Of a stretch of DNA of 64,000 nt, positions 40,791 through 50,006 are shown in pieces (the first letter of the stretch is position 1; every line of letters begins with the position of its first letter). The position numbers and the translations under genes are program-made. The DNA is taken from assembly GCA_022009675.1 (NCBI GenBank), contig CP091718.1, positions 1,116,001 to 1,180,000 of the forward strand. Direction: 5' to 3'. This stretch comes from Oscillospiraceae bacterium. GTDB taxonomy: Bacteria; Bacillota; Clostridia; Oscillospirales; CAG-272. A model generated the notes under the pieces. That model was not told where the DNA came from and did no database searches. It saw only the letters and a program-made list of their open reading frames with translations.

Positions 40791-40808
40791 AGTTAGCATA
40801 GGCTAACT
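40791..40808. promoter_or_regulatory. Palindromic operator, site 1
   Basis: AGTTAGC-ATAG-GCTAACT is a perfect 7-4-7 palindrome. The same word stands at 47856 and, with two mismatches, at 47894. A TTGACA box at 40782-40787 abuts it. It lies 150 bp before the ygbA-like gene. The form suits a TetR-type repressor, which is not encoded in the window. Confidence 0.75.
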
Positions 40809-40816
40809 AAAATAAA

Positions 40817-40930
40817 ATGCCGTGTAACCCGATCTGGAAGGCGCGAAAAATTCCGGTGGCGTATGCTTCGGAAGTGAGAGTGGATACAGAAACGAGAGAT
40901 GAACGTGCGGAGAATTTAATTCGGGCATGA
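40817..40930 (+). CDS. Possible leader peptide ahead of the transport operon
   Basis: An ATG nine bases after the operator opens 37 codons without a stop: MPCNPIWKARKIPVAYASEV then VDTETRDERAENLIRA. It ends 12 bp before the next gene's ATG. No good ribosome site precedes it. It may be a short regulatory leader, a real small protein, or chance. Confidence 0.35.
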   Translation: MPCNPIWKARKIPVAYASEVRVDTETRDERAENLIRA

Positions 40931-40942
40931 AAGGAGTACGTC

Positions 40943-41386
40943 ATGAGCAAAGAATATAAGCATTGGAATACGGAAAAGAAACTGATTCCCGTGATGATAC
41001 GAACGTATTGTCGCGGTAATCACAAAACGGAAAGGAAAGCGGAGGGCGTAAAAGGAAAGGAACTCTGTTCAAAATGCAAAGAGCTGGCTGAATACGCAGC
41101 GTTCAGATTGGAAAAATGTCCGTTCAAGAGAAACAAGGGATTCTGCTCTTATTGCAAAATTCATTGCTACAAACCGGAATATCGTGCGGAGATGAAAGAA
41201 GTGATGAAATATTCCGGTCCGAAAATGCTTTTTTCGCATCCGATATTCGCGATGTCGCACGTAACGGCAATGATAAAATACAAAAAGCAGTTAAAAAAAC
41301 AGGCAAAGAGGCAGTCGGACAAAAACGCGGGAGCGGAAAAGGTTCGGTCTGCGCAGACAAACGATCAAAAGAAGGACAAGGAGTAA
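40943..41386 (+). CDS. YgbA-type cysteine-rich protein (nitrous oxide-stimulated promoter family)
   Basis: AAAGGAG precedes the ATG. The 147-residue protein shows the full family signature: VMIRTYCRGNH, ELCSKCKELAEYAAFRLEKC, NKGFCSYCKIHCYKPEYRAE and VMKYSGPKMLFSHPIFAM. The paired CxxC motifs suggest metal or iron-sulphur binding. In enteric bacteria the relative YgbA is induced by nitrogen oxides; in anaerobes the gene often sits beside transporters like those that follow here. A lysine-rich tail of 35 residues is variable. It is intact and the first firmly recognised gene of the cargo operon, four bases before the ABC gene. Confidence 0.85.
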   Translation: MSKEYKHWNTEKKLIPVMIRTYCRGNHKTERKAEGVKGKELCSKCKELAEYAAFRLEKCPFKRNKGFCSYCKIHCYKPEYRAEMKEVMKYSGPKMLFSHPIFAMSHVTAMIKYKKQLKKQAKRQSDKNAGAEKVRSAQTNDQKKDKE

Positions 41387-41390
41387 GCAA

Positions 41391-43117
41391 ATGATAGATA
41401 AAGAACTATTCAGACTGATCGGCGGAAATAAAAAATACATATTTATCGCCGTAGCGTTACAGGTACTCGGGCTCATCGCAAACGTTTCGATTACAGCAAG
41501 CGTATGTTATGCCGTGTATCTGTTATCGAAAAACGCGGAAGCGGTGCTATTTATTTATCCGCTGATCGGCGCGGTACTCGGAATCGCCGTAAGGTATACG
41601 TGTTCGCGCATTACGGGCGATATAAAAGATAAGTTGGGCAGAGGCGTGAAAAGGGACCTTCGGGAAAAAGTATATAATAAAATATTACGGCTCGGCGTAA
41701 AAACCACCGACGGAATGAGCATGGCGGGGCTGACGCAGGTATCCCTCGAAGGCGTGGAACAACTGGATATTTATTTTTCGAGTTATCTTCCGCAATTCTT
41801 CTTTGCCATGATTGCTCCCGTGGCGCTGTTTGTAATCTGCGTGTGGATCGACTGGAGAACGGCGCTTGTGCTTATCTGCTGTGTGCCGCTTATTCCCGTA
41901 TCTATTGTTGCGGTGAGCAAATACGCGAAAAAAGTGTTCGCCAAATATTGGGGAAAATACACTTCGATGGGCGATAAGTTCCTCGACAGCGTGCAAGGCT
42001 TGAAAGAACTTAAAATTTTTCAGGCGGACGCCGCTCAACACGTTAAGATAAACGAAAGCGCGGAAGAATTTCGCTTAATCACGATGAAAGTTCTGGTAAT
42101 GCAACTGGTAAGTATTACGATTATGGACCTGGTGGCGTACGGAGGCGCGGGGATCGGTATCGGTCTGGCGATTTGCGGCGCGGCGTTTTGGGGACTGAAC
42201 CCGATAGCGGCGTTGTTCCTTTGCCTTGTATCGGTGGAATTTTTCCTGCCTCTCCGCGCGTTCGGATCGGCATTCCACGTGGCGATGAACGGTGTAAGCG
42301 CGGGCAAAAAGATCATCTCTCTTTTAAATACACCCGATCCCGAATGGGGAACGGAAACCGTAGACGGCAAAGAGATAAAACTCGAAAACGTTACGTTTTC
42401 TTACGACGGCAAACGCGACGTTCTGAAAAACGTGAATATGACGTTCCCCGAAAAGGGAATGACGGCGATCGTGGGCGAAAGCGGTTGCGGCAAATCCACG
42501 GTGGTGAATATGCTGATCGGGGCGTTCCGCCCGCAGAAAGGAGGGGTGACCGTCGGCGGAAAAGCGCTTGAAAAACTTTCCCGCGAAAATTGGTATTCGC
42601 ATCTTTCGGCGGTGAGTTACAACACGTATATCTTTAACGAAAGCGTGAGAGATAATTTTAAAATGGCGAAAGAAAACGTCTCGGACGAAGAAATTTTGCC
42701 GCGCTCGAAAAGGTGAATCTGAAAGAGTTTATCGAAGAAAACGGCGGCCTGGATAAAGTGATCACCGAGGACGCCAACAATATTTCTGGCGGACAGAAAC
42801 AACGCCTTGCGCTTGCGATCGCGCTTGTATCGGATAAAGATATTTACGTTTTCGACGAAGCGACGAGCAATATCGATATCGACAGCGAATCGATCATTAT
42901 GAACAATATCAAAACGCTTTCCGGAAACAGGAGTGTTATCGTGATTTCGCATCGCCTTGCGAACGTTGTTCCGGCAGATAATATCTATTATATGGAAGAC
43001 GGCGAAATCAAAGAAAGCGGTGCGCACGACGAACTGATGGCGGCGAATAAGGGCTATGCCCGTCTGTATAATACGCAGAAGACGCTGGAACAGGGCTACA
43101 CGGAGGCGATAGCATGA
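41391..43117 (+). CDS. ABC transporter permease/ATPase, first of a pair (CydD/YbtP-like), frameshifted
   Basis: Six membrane helices occupy residues about 15-310 (IFIAVALQVLGLIANVSITA onward). The nucleotide-binding domain has Walker A IVGESGCGKSTVVN near residue 360, signature ISGGQKQRLALAIAL, Walker B YVFDEATSN and H-loop VISHRLANVV. A single-base break near 42700 separates the signature half. Total about 575 residues. It pairs with the next gene, whose start overlaps its stop. Such half-transporter pairs include cysteine/haem-linked CydDC and the siderophore importer YbtPQ. With an ECF importer behind, I favour a role in moving a metal chelate or tetrapyrrole; direction is not determined by sequence. 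Confidence 0.85.
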
Positions 43118-44821
43118 GTACGCAGGAAAAAGAAAAAAGAAAAGAAATATATAAGAAGAAGCGGCGCTAAAATAATGGCGAGCCTTGTGGTGCTTCTCGG
43201 CAGTTTGTCTTACATCATGATATTGGCGGTGATAAACGGCAGCCTTGGCTTTATCTCGGCGATGGGCGTAACGGTGTTCGGCGCGATGGGCGTTGCAAAG
43301 GCGCTCGGCGAGCAGATCGCGCTTTCCTACGGCTGGATCATCGGTCTTACGGTGGGGTGCGGGCTGATCCGCGGGCTGTTAAGATATATAGAGCAATACA
43401 GCAATCACTACATTGCGTTCAGATTGCTTGCGGCGTTCAGGGATAAAATCTTCGGCGCGCTTCGCGTGCTTTGCCCCGCAAAACTGGAAAGCAAGCAGAA
43501 AGGAAGCATCATCGCCATGATCACTTCCGATATCGAAACGCTTGAAGTTTTCTACGCGCATACAATTTCGCCCATCTGCATTGCCGTGCTTGTATCTACG
43601 ACGGTGTTCCTGTTTGTAGGATTTGTTTCGAGTTGGTATCTCGCGCTTGTTGCGCTCGTGGGTTTCCTGTTTATCGGTATCGTCGTTCCGCTTATCTCTT
43701 CGGGCAGACTCAAAGAAAGCGGCGTGAAATACCGCGCGGAATTTTCTTCGTTTTCCGCATACTTCCTCGACAGCATCAAAGGGATCAAGGATATCGTGCT
43801 GAATAATGCGGGAGAAGAAAGAGAAGAAGAAGTGAATAAGCGCTCCGACGTGCTTTTAAAAGAAACAAAAAAGATGAAGCACAACATTACCCGCGCGGGG
43901 GCGGCGATCGAACTTACGGTGTCGGCGTTTATTCTTGCGGCGCTTGCCGTGGGAATCGTGCTGGTGAGAAACGATATGCTTTCCTTAGGCAGAATGATTA
44001 TCGGTATGGTGACGGTGTTCTCTTCGTTCGGCCCCGTGATCGCGGTGGGAGGACTTCCCGGAAATCTTACGCAGACCTTTGCGAGCGGCGACAGAGTGCT
44101 GAATCTTCTTGCGGAAAAGCCTGCGGTGGAAGAAGTGAAAAACGGCAAGAATTTCGATTACGAAAATCTTAACGTAGAAGATTTGTCTTTCAGTTACGAC
44201 GGGCAGACGGAAGTGCTGAACGATGTGAAAATGCATGCGGAAAAAGGCGAAATCATCGGTATCGTGGGCGAAAGCGGTTGCGGCAAATCCACTTTTTTGA
44301 AACTTCTGATGAGATTCTGGGAGAGAAGCGGCGGCGAGATCGATTACGACGATATCGACATCGATAAAATCAATACGGATTCACTGCTTAAAAACGTAAC
44401 CATGGTGTCGCAGACGACGTATTTATTTGAAGAGACGATAGAGGACAATCTTCGTATCGCGAAGCCCGACGCAACGCCGGAAGAAATCGAAAACGCCTGC
44501 AAAATGGCTGCCGTACATGATTTCATTATGACTTTGCCCGATGGTTACAAAACGCAGGTGACGGCGCTCGGCGATAATCTTTCCGCGGGCGAAAAGCAAC
44601 GTATAGGTCTGGCGCGCGCGTTCCTCAGAGGCAGCGAACTGATTCTTCTCGACGAGCCTACAAGCAACGTAGACAGCATTAACGAAGGTATCATATTGAA
44701 AGCGTTGAAAGAACAAAAGAACAAAAAGAGCATTATTCTCGTTTCGCACAGAGAATCTACAATGGCGATTGCCGACAGGATTTACAAAGTGAAAGAAGGC
44801 AGAATGACGGAGGCTGTGTAA
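43114..44821 (+). CDS. ABC transporter permease/ATPase, second of a pair (CydC/YbtQ-like), frameshifted
   Basis: The ATG overlaps the previous stop (ATGA). After a lysine-rich start (MSTQEKEKRKEIYKKK) a break near 43165 leads into six membrane helices. The ATPase domain has Walker A IVGESGCGKSTFLKLL near residue 383, a variant signature LSAGEKQRIGLARAF, Walker B ILLDEPTSN and H-loop ILVSHRE. Total about 568 residues. The variant signature beside a canonical one in the partner suggests an asymmetric heterodimer with one weaker ATP site, a known feature of such pairs. Confidence 0.86.
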
Positions 44822-44825
44822 TTTA

Positions 44826-45547
44826 ATGGACGAACAAAAGAGAAACAATGATATAGAGGAAGCGGCTTCCGCACTGATCAAAAATGCGGAAGCGGATTCC
44901 GTAAGCCTCGGCGAAAAGCGGGAGCAAAAGAACGGGAACGGCGGAAATGCCGGAAAAGCACCTGAAAAAGCGCCCGGAGAAAGAAGGAAAATTTTTTAAA
45001 AAATATAAAATAAAAAGATATTGTGTTTCTGGCAATTATGACGGCGTGTACGCTGACGACAGGCGCGGTGATGCCGTTTGTGATTCAATTGCAGATTTTC
45101 GGGATCGTGCAACTGTGCCTCGGCCTTCAGTTTTCGATTTTTCCCGTGATCGGCATGATGAAAGTGAGAAAACCGGGCGCGCTGTTTTTGCAGTCGGTGT
45201 TTATAGCGGTATTTCTCGGGATGATGAATCCGCCGATGGTGATGATCGCGCTTTGCGGATTGGTTGCCGAGGCGGTGGCGATGCTTATTTTTCACGGCTA
45301 TAAAAGCGACTGGGCATGCGTTGTTGCGGGTACGCTTTATTTGCCCATGACGCTTCCGTTTCTGTACGTTTACTACAAGTTTTTCCACACCGTAACGGAT
45401 ACCGGAGAAAACGCGTTGGCGGGTTTCCTTATGGGTGCGAATCCGTGGGTGGTGACGGGAATTTCCTGCGCGGTGGTAGCGATATGCTTCATCGGCTCGG
45501 TGATCGGCATGGTCGTTTCCCGCGAACTTAAAAAGCCGGGGTTCTGA
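44826..45547 (+). CDS. ECF transporter substrate-binding (S) component, Trep_Strep-like, frameshifted
   Basis: The gene opens with a hydrophilic, Glu/Lys-rich 60-residue extension (MDEQKRNNDIEEAASALIKN). A break near 45000 in a long T/A run leads to the membrane part: VFLAIMTACTLTTGAVMPFV, LGLQFSIFPVIGMMKVRKPG, MMNPPMVMIALCGLVAEAVA, YKSDWACVVAGTLYLPMTLP. That is the six-helix S component of the Trep_Strep family, whose members sit with ECF modules and ABC pairs in Bacillota. S components bind the substrate; the family's ligand is not firmly known. It lies five bases before the T component. Confidence 0.78.
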
Positions 45548-45552
45548 AAAAA

Positions 45553-46197
45553 ATGAGATTCATGTCTTTCAAAAAAAAGATATATCCCGTATTCGTTTTT
45601 ATAACAAGCGTCTTTTTCGTTCTCTTCGGGCTCGTTATGGCGAGAAATAAAAACTGCGCATGGTTTCTTTTGGGCGCGTATATCTGGCTGTTCCTTTTCG
45701 GCGGTAAAAAAGGTTGTCTGCACATAATTTTTCCGTTTATCGTAACGGGCGGAATATTCGGCTGTATCGCGTATTTCGCTTACGGGCGGGATTTCGCCGC
45801 GGCTCTCGCGATGGTCAACAGATTCGGAGCGGTGTTTTTGGCGATTGCGCTCGGCATGAGTATTCAGCCGATCGATATGACGAGAAATTTATCCACGCTG
45901 AAAGCGCCGAGAGGGTTAACGCTCGGCATGCTTATCGCCACTTCGTTTCCGCCCGTGCTGCGTGCCGAAAAACAAAGAGTGCGCGAAGCGATGAAAACGC
46001 GCGGTGCGGGAAGCGTGTTCAACCCGAAGATTTTTTACAGGGCTTTTCTGGTGCCGCTTGTAATGCGGCTTGTGAACATTTCGGATACATTGTCGCTTTC
46101 CGTGGAAACGCGCGGATTTTCGCTGGAAAAAACGCCGTATACGGTGTATAAAAAAGAGACCGTATGCATATCGGACGTGCTGTTTATTTTAGGATAG
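45553..46197 (+). CDS. ecfT: ECF transporter transmembrane (T) component
   Basis: An intact protein of 214 residues with five helices (VFVFITSVFFVLFGLVMARN, CLHIIFPFIVTGGIFGCIAY and others). Two coupling-helix signatures are visible: VREAMKTRGAG and LSVETRGFSLEKT, the paired X-R-G motifs that bind the ATPases. It links the S component to the fused ATPase and completes a dedicated ECF importer. It starts after a poor ribosome site, consistent with coupling to the gene before it. Confidence 0.88.
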   Translation: MRFMSFKKKIYPVFVFITSVFFVLFGLVMARNKNCAWFLLGAYIWLFLFGGKKGCLHIIFPFIVTGGIFGCIAYFAYGRDFAAALAMVNRFGAVFLAIALGMSIQPIDMTRNLSTLKAPRGLTLGMLIATSFPPVLRAEKQRVREAMKTRGAGSVFNPKIFYRAFLVPLVMRLVNISDTLSLSVETRGFSLEKTPYTVYKKETVCISDVLFILG

Positions 46198-46225
46198 CCG
46201 CGGGCGCGGTTTGTACGGTGGTGTT

Positions 46226-47662
46226 ATGAACGCGATAGAACTTAAAAACGTTAATTTTTCCTACGACGGAAAAACGCAGATTCTCGGAAACGTAAATCTC
46301 ACGCTTTCTTACGGCGAAGTGAATCTTATTGCCGGGCATTCGGGCGAAGGGAAAAGCACGCTTCTGTACATTATAAGTGGCATTATTCCGAATATCACGG
46401 ACGGAAAACTTGCGGGAGAAGTGCTGATAAACGGCGAAAATATTCAAGGGAAACGACTCGGGGAAATATGCCGCAAAGTGGGCGTCGTTCTTCAGAATGC
46501 CGACGAGCAGATTATTCAGAAAACGGTAGAGGATGAGATCGCTTTCGGCTGCGAAAATTTAGCGTTTTCGCCCGAAAAAATAAGCAAGCAGATTGATACC
46601 GTATGCCGCCTTATGAAACTCGATAAGTCGTGGCAAAGCCGCAAACTTTCGGGCGGGCAGAAGCAAAGACTGATCACCGCTTCTACGCTTGCGATGGGGC
46701 AGAAAATCGTGATTCTGGATGAGCCGCTCGCGAATCTCGACACGGCGGGCGCGGAAATGCTGATGTCCACGTTAAAATCTCTCGCAAAAGCGGGTTATTG
46801 CATCATAGTCATCGAACACAGGCTCGATGTTGTTCTGCCGTTCGTGGATAAGGTTTTCACGTTGGAAATAAGAGCGTAAGCGAAATTGCGGACAAAGAAA
46901 ATTACCTGAAAGAGCAGTCGACTGAAATAGAAGATGCCTGTTCAACTTTTAGCGGAACGCTACCTGTGTTTTCGCTTTCGGACGTCGCGTTTTCGGTGAA
47001 AGAGCGCGATATATTGAACGGCGTTTCATTCGATATATTAAAAGGCTCGCGTGCGGTGCTTCTCGGCGAAAACGGTTGCGGCAAAACAACCCTTTTAAGA
47101 CTTATTTCCCGCCTTGAAAAACCTTTGTCGCGGCGTGATTTTGCAGAACATAGACGATAAATTCGGGCAAAAAAGCAAGCAGAGTCAAAAAGTGGTATAA
47201 AAAGGTGGGCGTGGTGTATCAGAACCCGGATTATCAGTTGTTTATGCCCACGGTTGAGAAAGAGATTAAATTCGGCGCAAAATCGGATGAGTACGCCGAC
47301 GAAATCGCCGAAAAATTCGGAATAAAGCATTTATATGCCCGTCATCCGCAGTCGCTTTCCGAAGGGCAGAAACGCAGGGTTTCCATTGCCGCCGTCGTTG
47401 CCACCGCGCCCGAAGTGCTGATTCTGGACGAACCGACGGTGGGGCAAGATTATAAAGGTTTGTGCGAAATGACGGAAATACTCAATCGGATTCATGAAGA
47501 AACGAAAAATACCATGATCACCGTTACGCACGATAAACGTTGCGCCGCCGCGTTATGCGACAGAGGCCGTGATGGATAAAAGACGGAAAAGTCCGTAAAA
47601 CGGGAGGCAAAGAACTTGCGGAGGAGTTTTTCAAAGATCCGACGGGCAACGCAAAAAATTAG
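46226..47662 (+). CDS. ecfA: Fused ECF ATPase A-A', frameshifted
   Basis: Two ABC ATPase domains lie in one frame-broken gene. Domain 1: Walker A AGHSGEGKSTLLYI, Q-loop VVLQNADEQI, signature KLSGGQKQRLITASTLAMG, Walker B IVILDEPLANLD and IVIEHRLD. Domain 2: LLGENGCGKTTLLRLISRLE, VVYQNPDYQLF, SLSEGQKRRVSIAAVV, VLILDEPTVGQD and ITVTHDK. Breaks near 46878, 47130, 47195 and 47570. About 480 residues. Fusion of both ATPases is common in ECF systems of this sort. It ends the first cargo operon before a new promoter. Confidence 0.86.
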
Positions 47663-47697
47663 CCTCGGATAACTTTTGAAAAGTCCGTATCGATTTA

Positions 47698-47726
47698 TTG
47701 ACATCGATTGCGGATTGTGCTATAAT
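47698..47726 (+). promoter_or_regulatory. Sigma-A promoter of the second cargo operon
   Basis: TTGACA and TATAAT are both exact consensus and are 17 bp apart. It lies about 215 bp before the first ABC gene, leaving a long leader with hairpins and two operator sites. Confidence 0.85.
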
Positions 47727-47755
47727 CTTCTGCGTAAAAAATCGAAAGAACAGTA

Positions 47756-47843
47756 GGGCAAACGGTATATGCCGTTTGTAGCATTTTTCGGAATGCTACA
47801 AAAAACAGATTATCAGAAAACAACCGGTCGGGAGGCCGGTTAT
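47756..47843 (+). other. Structured leader, three hairpins
   Basis: Three successive stems are visible: AAACGG-TATATG-CCGTTT, GTAGCATT-TTTCGG-AATGCTAC and AACCGG-TCGGGAG-GCCGGTT. None is followed by a T-run on this strand, so they are not simple terminators. They could be an RNA control element; no known riboswitch pattern is apparent. Confidence 0.45.
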
Positions 47844-47855
47844 TAAAAGGTAATC

Positions 47856-47911
47856 AGTTAGCGTTTGCTAACTACTGTAATTTTATGACACGTGGTTAGC
47901 GGAAACTAACT
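47856..47911. promoter_or_regulatory. Paired palindromic operators, sites 2 and 3
   Basis: AGTTAGC-GTTT-GCTAACT at 47856-47873 is perfect; GGTTAGC-GGAA-ACTAACT at 47894-47911 has one mismatch per arm. Their centres are 38 bp apart. Both share the 7-4-7 form of site 1 at 40791. The second ends 14 bp before the GTG at 47925, close to the ribosome site of the ABC gene. Confidence 0.75.
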
Positions 47912-47942
47912 ACTCGAAAACATTGTGGCAAGGAGATTCAAA

Positions 47943-50003
47943 TTGCTGTTACGACTGAAAAACATAGGAAAAATATACGACAGCAACGATATTCTTACGA
48001 TCGGTATCAGAGGCGTTAATCTCGATTTCGATTATAACGAGTTCGTGACGATAGAAGGGGAGAGCGGAAGCGGTAAGTCCACTCTTTTAAACGTTATCGC
48101 GGCGAACGACAGTTATGAAGAGGGCGAGTTGTACTTCAACGGCGCGGAAACTTCGCACTATTCGGAAACGGATTGGGAAAAGTACCGCGAGGAGAATATC
48201 GCGATGATTTTCCAGGATTTCAATATCATCGAAAACCTCACCGTACTCGAAAACGTGGAACTTGCGTTGTTACGCGTAGAAGATAAAATCGAGCGGCGGA
48301 AAACGGCGGAAGATCTGATAGCGAAAGTGGGGCTTACGGCGCAGAAGAATCGCAAAGGCAGCAAACTTTCGGGCGGCGAAAAACAGCGTACCGTAATTGC
48401 GAGAGCGCTGGCGAAAGACAGCCCCGTTATCCTTGCGGACGAGCCTACGGGAAATCTCGACGTCAGGGCGAGCAAGGAAGTGGCTGCTCTTTTAAAGGCG
48501 GTATCCAAGGATAAACTGGTGATCGTGGTGACGCACAATCCCGAATTTTTCGTGGAATACGCCACAAGAAGAGTTACGATTTTCGACGGATCGGTGAAAG
48601 AAGATAAGGTAATCAGAAAGCCTCTGCCGAAAACAAGCGCGGATAAAGAAGAAATAAAAGCGGGAAAGTGGCAGAATTTTAAAAATACGATGCACATCGG
48701 CACGCTGAATTATAAAAGTCGGCCGAAGTTTACGGCGATGATGAGTTTTGCGCTGTTTGTGTGCGCCATAACGCTGTTCCTCGTGATTTCCGTGTTCGGT
48801 AATTCGCTGATCCGCCCTACGCAGGTGCCGCTCGACGGTACGGGCGTGAAGGGAAAGGTGATTCTTTCCAATCGTTCCAATTCGATTACGCAATCCGATC
48901 TGGACGAGGTGGCGGGGCAGACAAAAGCGGGGTATTTTCTGCTCGACAGAAACCTTTCCGAATTTTCCGTAGATATTCCTAAGCGCGGGGGATTAAGCAG
49001 TTCGTATACGCTCACCTGCCTTTACGATCCGTATAAATATTGCCCCGAAGCGGGCAACGCCGTGCTGATTATGTCCAAATCCGAGGACGGCGACGCGGAA
49101 ACGATTAAAAACATGATCGTAAATGCCGAAATAGGCATTAAAAATATCACGCTGAAAACCACGGTGGATTTAACAGAACCGAAACTGTATCTGGGGTACG
49201 ACGATTTGAACGCCTACGGCAAGAAAATGCAGGCGGTGAATTCCGTGATGAAACTCGGCAATAACGAAACGACGGTGTTTACGTTCAGAGCGGGCGAAGA
49301 ACTGGCGGCGGGCGAAATCAATCTCGTCAATTCAAATTTCTACGCGGCGGACGGTAAACAGGCGGTGTTCAACGCGAAAACCGATAAATCTTACGTAGTG
49401 GTCAGTTCCGATAAAAAGAAAGAGGACGTCAGCGGACTGATCGTTGAGATGAACGCGGAAGATTATGCGGCGATGTTCGCGGGGGAAGAAACGTCGGTGC
49501 AGAGCGCGCTGTATTACGCGAGCGACGGCGACGCGAAAGCAGCCGTTAAAAATCTGCCGGGCGGATATATGGGAATGCTTTCCGATTCAGACGTGTACGT
49601 GCAGAACGCAGGCGACGTATTTACGAACAATATATTGTGGTATCTTGCTCTGATTGCCGCAAGTTTGTTGTTCGCGATGCTGATTTCCGTAATCTTTATG
49701 CGTTCCGTGAAAATCTTTCAGGCGGATTTCGCCGTGTACAGAACGCTCGGAATTTCAAGAAAAATTTCTTCGCGGTCGTTGTACGTGCAGATGGCGCTCA
49801 TATTTCTGCCTACGCTTGTCCTTCTGCCCGCGGTCAGCCTGATCGTCACGCTTATGCCGTTCAGTTCGTTGCCGTTTATTTCTGCGGGAAATTATTTCTT
49901 TGTGGAATTCATGCTGCTGCTTATCGTGGAATGTGTGGCGTTCGGCTTCAACAGAAACATCAACGGACAATCTATCCGTAAATCTTTAAGAAGGGGGGTC
50001 TAA
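47943..50003 (+). CDS. MacB/FtsX-like ABC protein (ATPase fused to permease), first
   Basis: A TTG at 47943 is taken as start because AAGGAG lies seven bases before it; an in-frame GTG at 47925 overlaps that site. About 686 residues, intact. ATPase: GESGSGKSTLLNVIA, FQDFNIIENLTVLENVELAL, LSGGEKQRTVIARAL, VILADEPTGNLD. One membrane helix near residue 270 (MMSFALFVCAITLFLVI), a large extracytoplasmic domain of about 270 residues, then three helices at the end (NNILWYLALIAASLLFAMLI). This is the MacB-type architecture, which drives work outside the membrane rather than passage through it, for example on lipoproteins or peptides. Confidence 0.86.
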   Translation: MLLRLKNIGKIYDSNDILTIGIRGVNLDFDYNEFVTIEGESGSGKSTLLNVIAANDSYEEGELYFNGAETSHYSETDWEKYREENIAMIFQDFNIIENLTVLENVELALLRVEDKIERRKTAEDLIAKVGLTAQKNRKGSKLSGGEKQRTVIARALAKDSPVILADEPTGNLDVRASKEVAALLKAVSKDKLVIVVTHNPEFFVEYATRRVTIFDGSVKEDKVIRKPLPKTSADKEEIKAGKWQNFKNTMHIGTLNYKSRPKFTAMMSFALFVCAITLFLVISVFGNSLIRPTQVPLDGTGVKGKVILSNRSNSITQSDLDEVAGQTKAGYFLLDRNLSEFSVDIPKRGGLSSSYTLTCLYDPYKYCPEAGNAVLIMSKSEDGDAETIKNMIVNAEIGIKNITLKTTVDLTEPKLYLGYDDLNAYGKKMQAVNSVMKLGNNETTVFTFRAGEELAAGEINLVNSNFYAADGKQAVFNAKTDKSYVVVSSDKKKEDVSGLIVEMNAEDYAAMFAGEETSVQSALYYASDGDAKAAVKNLPGGYMGMLSDSDVYVQNAGDVFTNNILWYLALIAASLLFAMLISVIFMRSVKIFQADFAVYRTLGISRKISSRSLYVQMALIFLPTLVLLPAVSLIVTLMPFSSLPFISAGNYFFVEFMLLLIVECVAFGFNRNINGQSIRKSLRRGV

Positions 50004-50006
50004 ATA

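Noticed and set aside
47756..47843. A known riboswitch class before the MacB-like operon
   Set aside because: The stems do not match the conserved cores of cobalamin, TPP, FMN, SAM or other familiar riboswitches; left as an unassigned structured leader.
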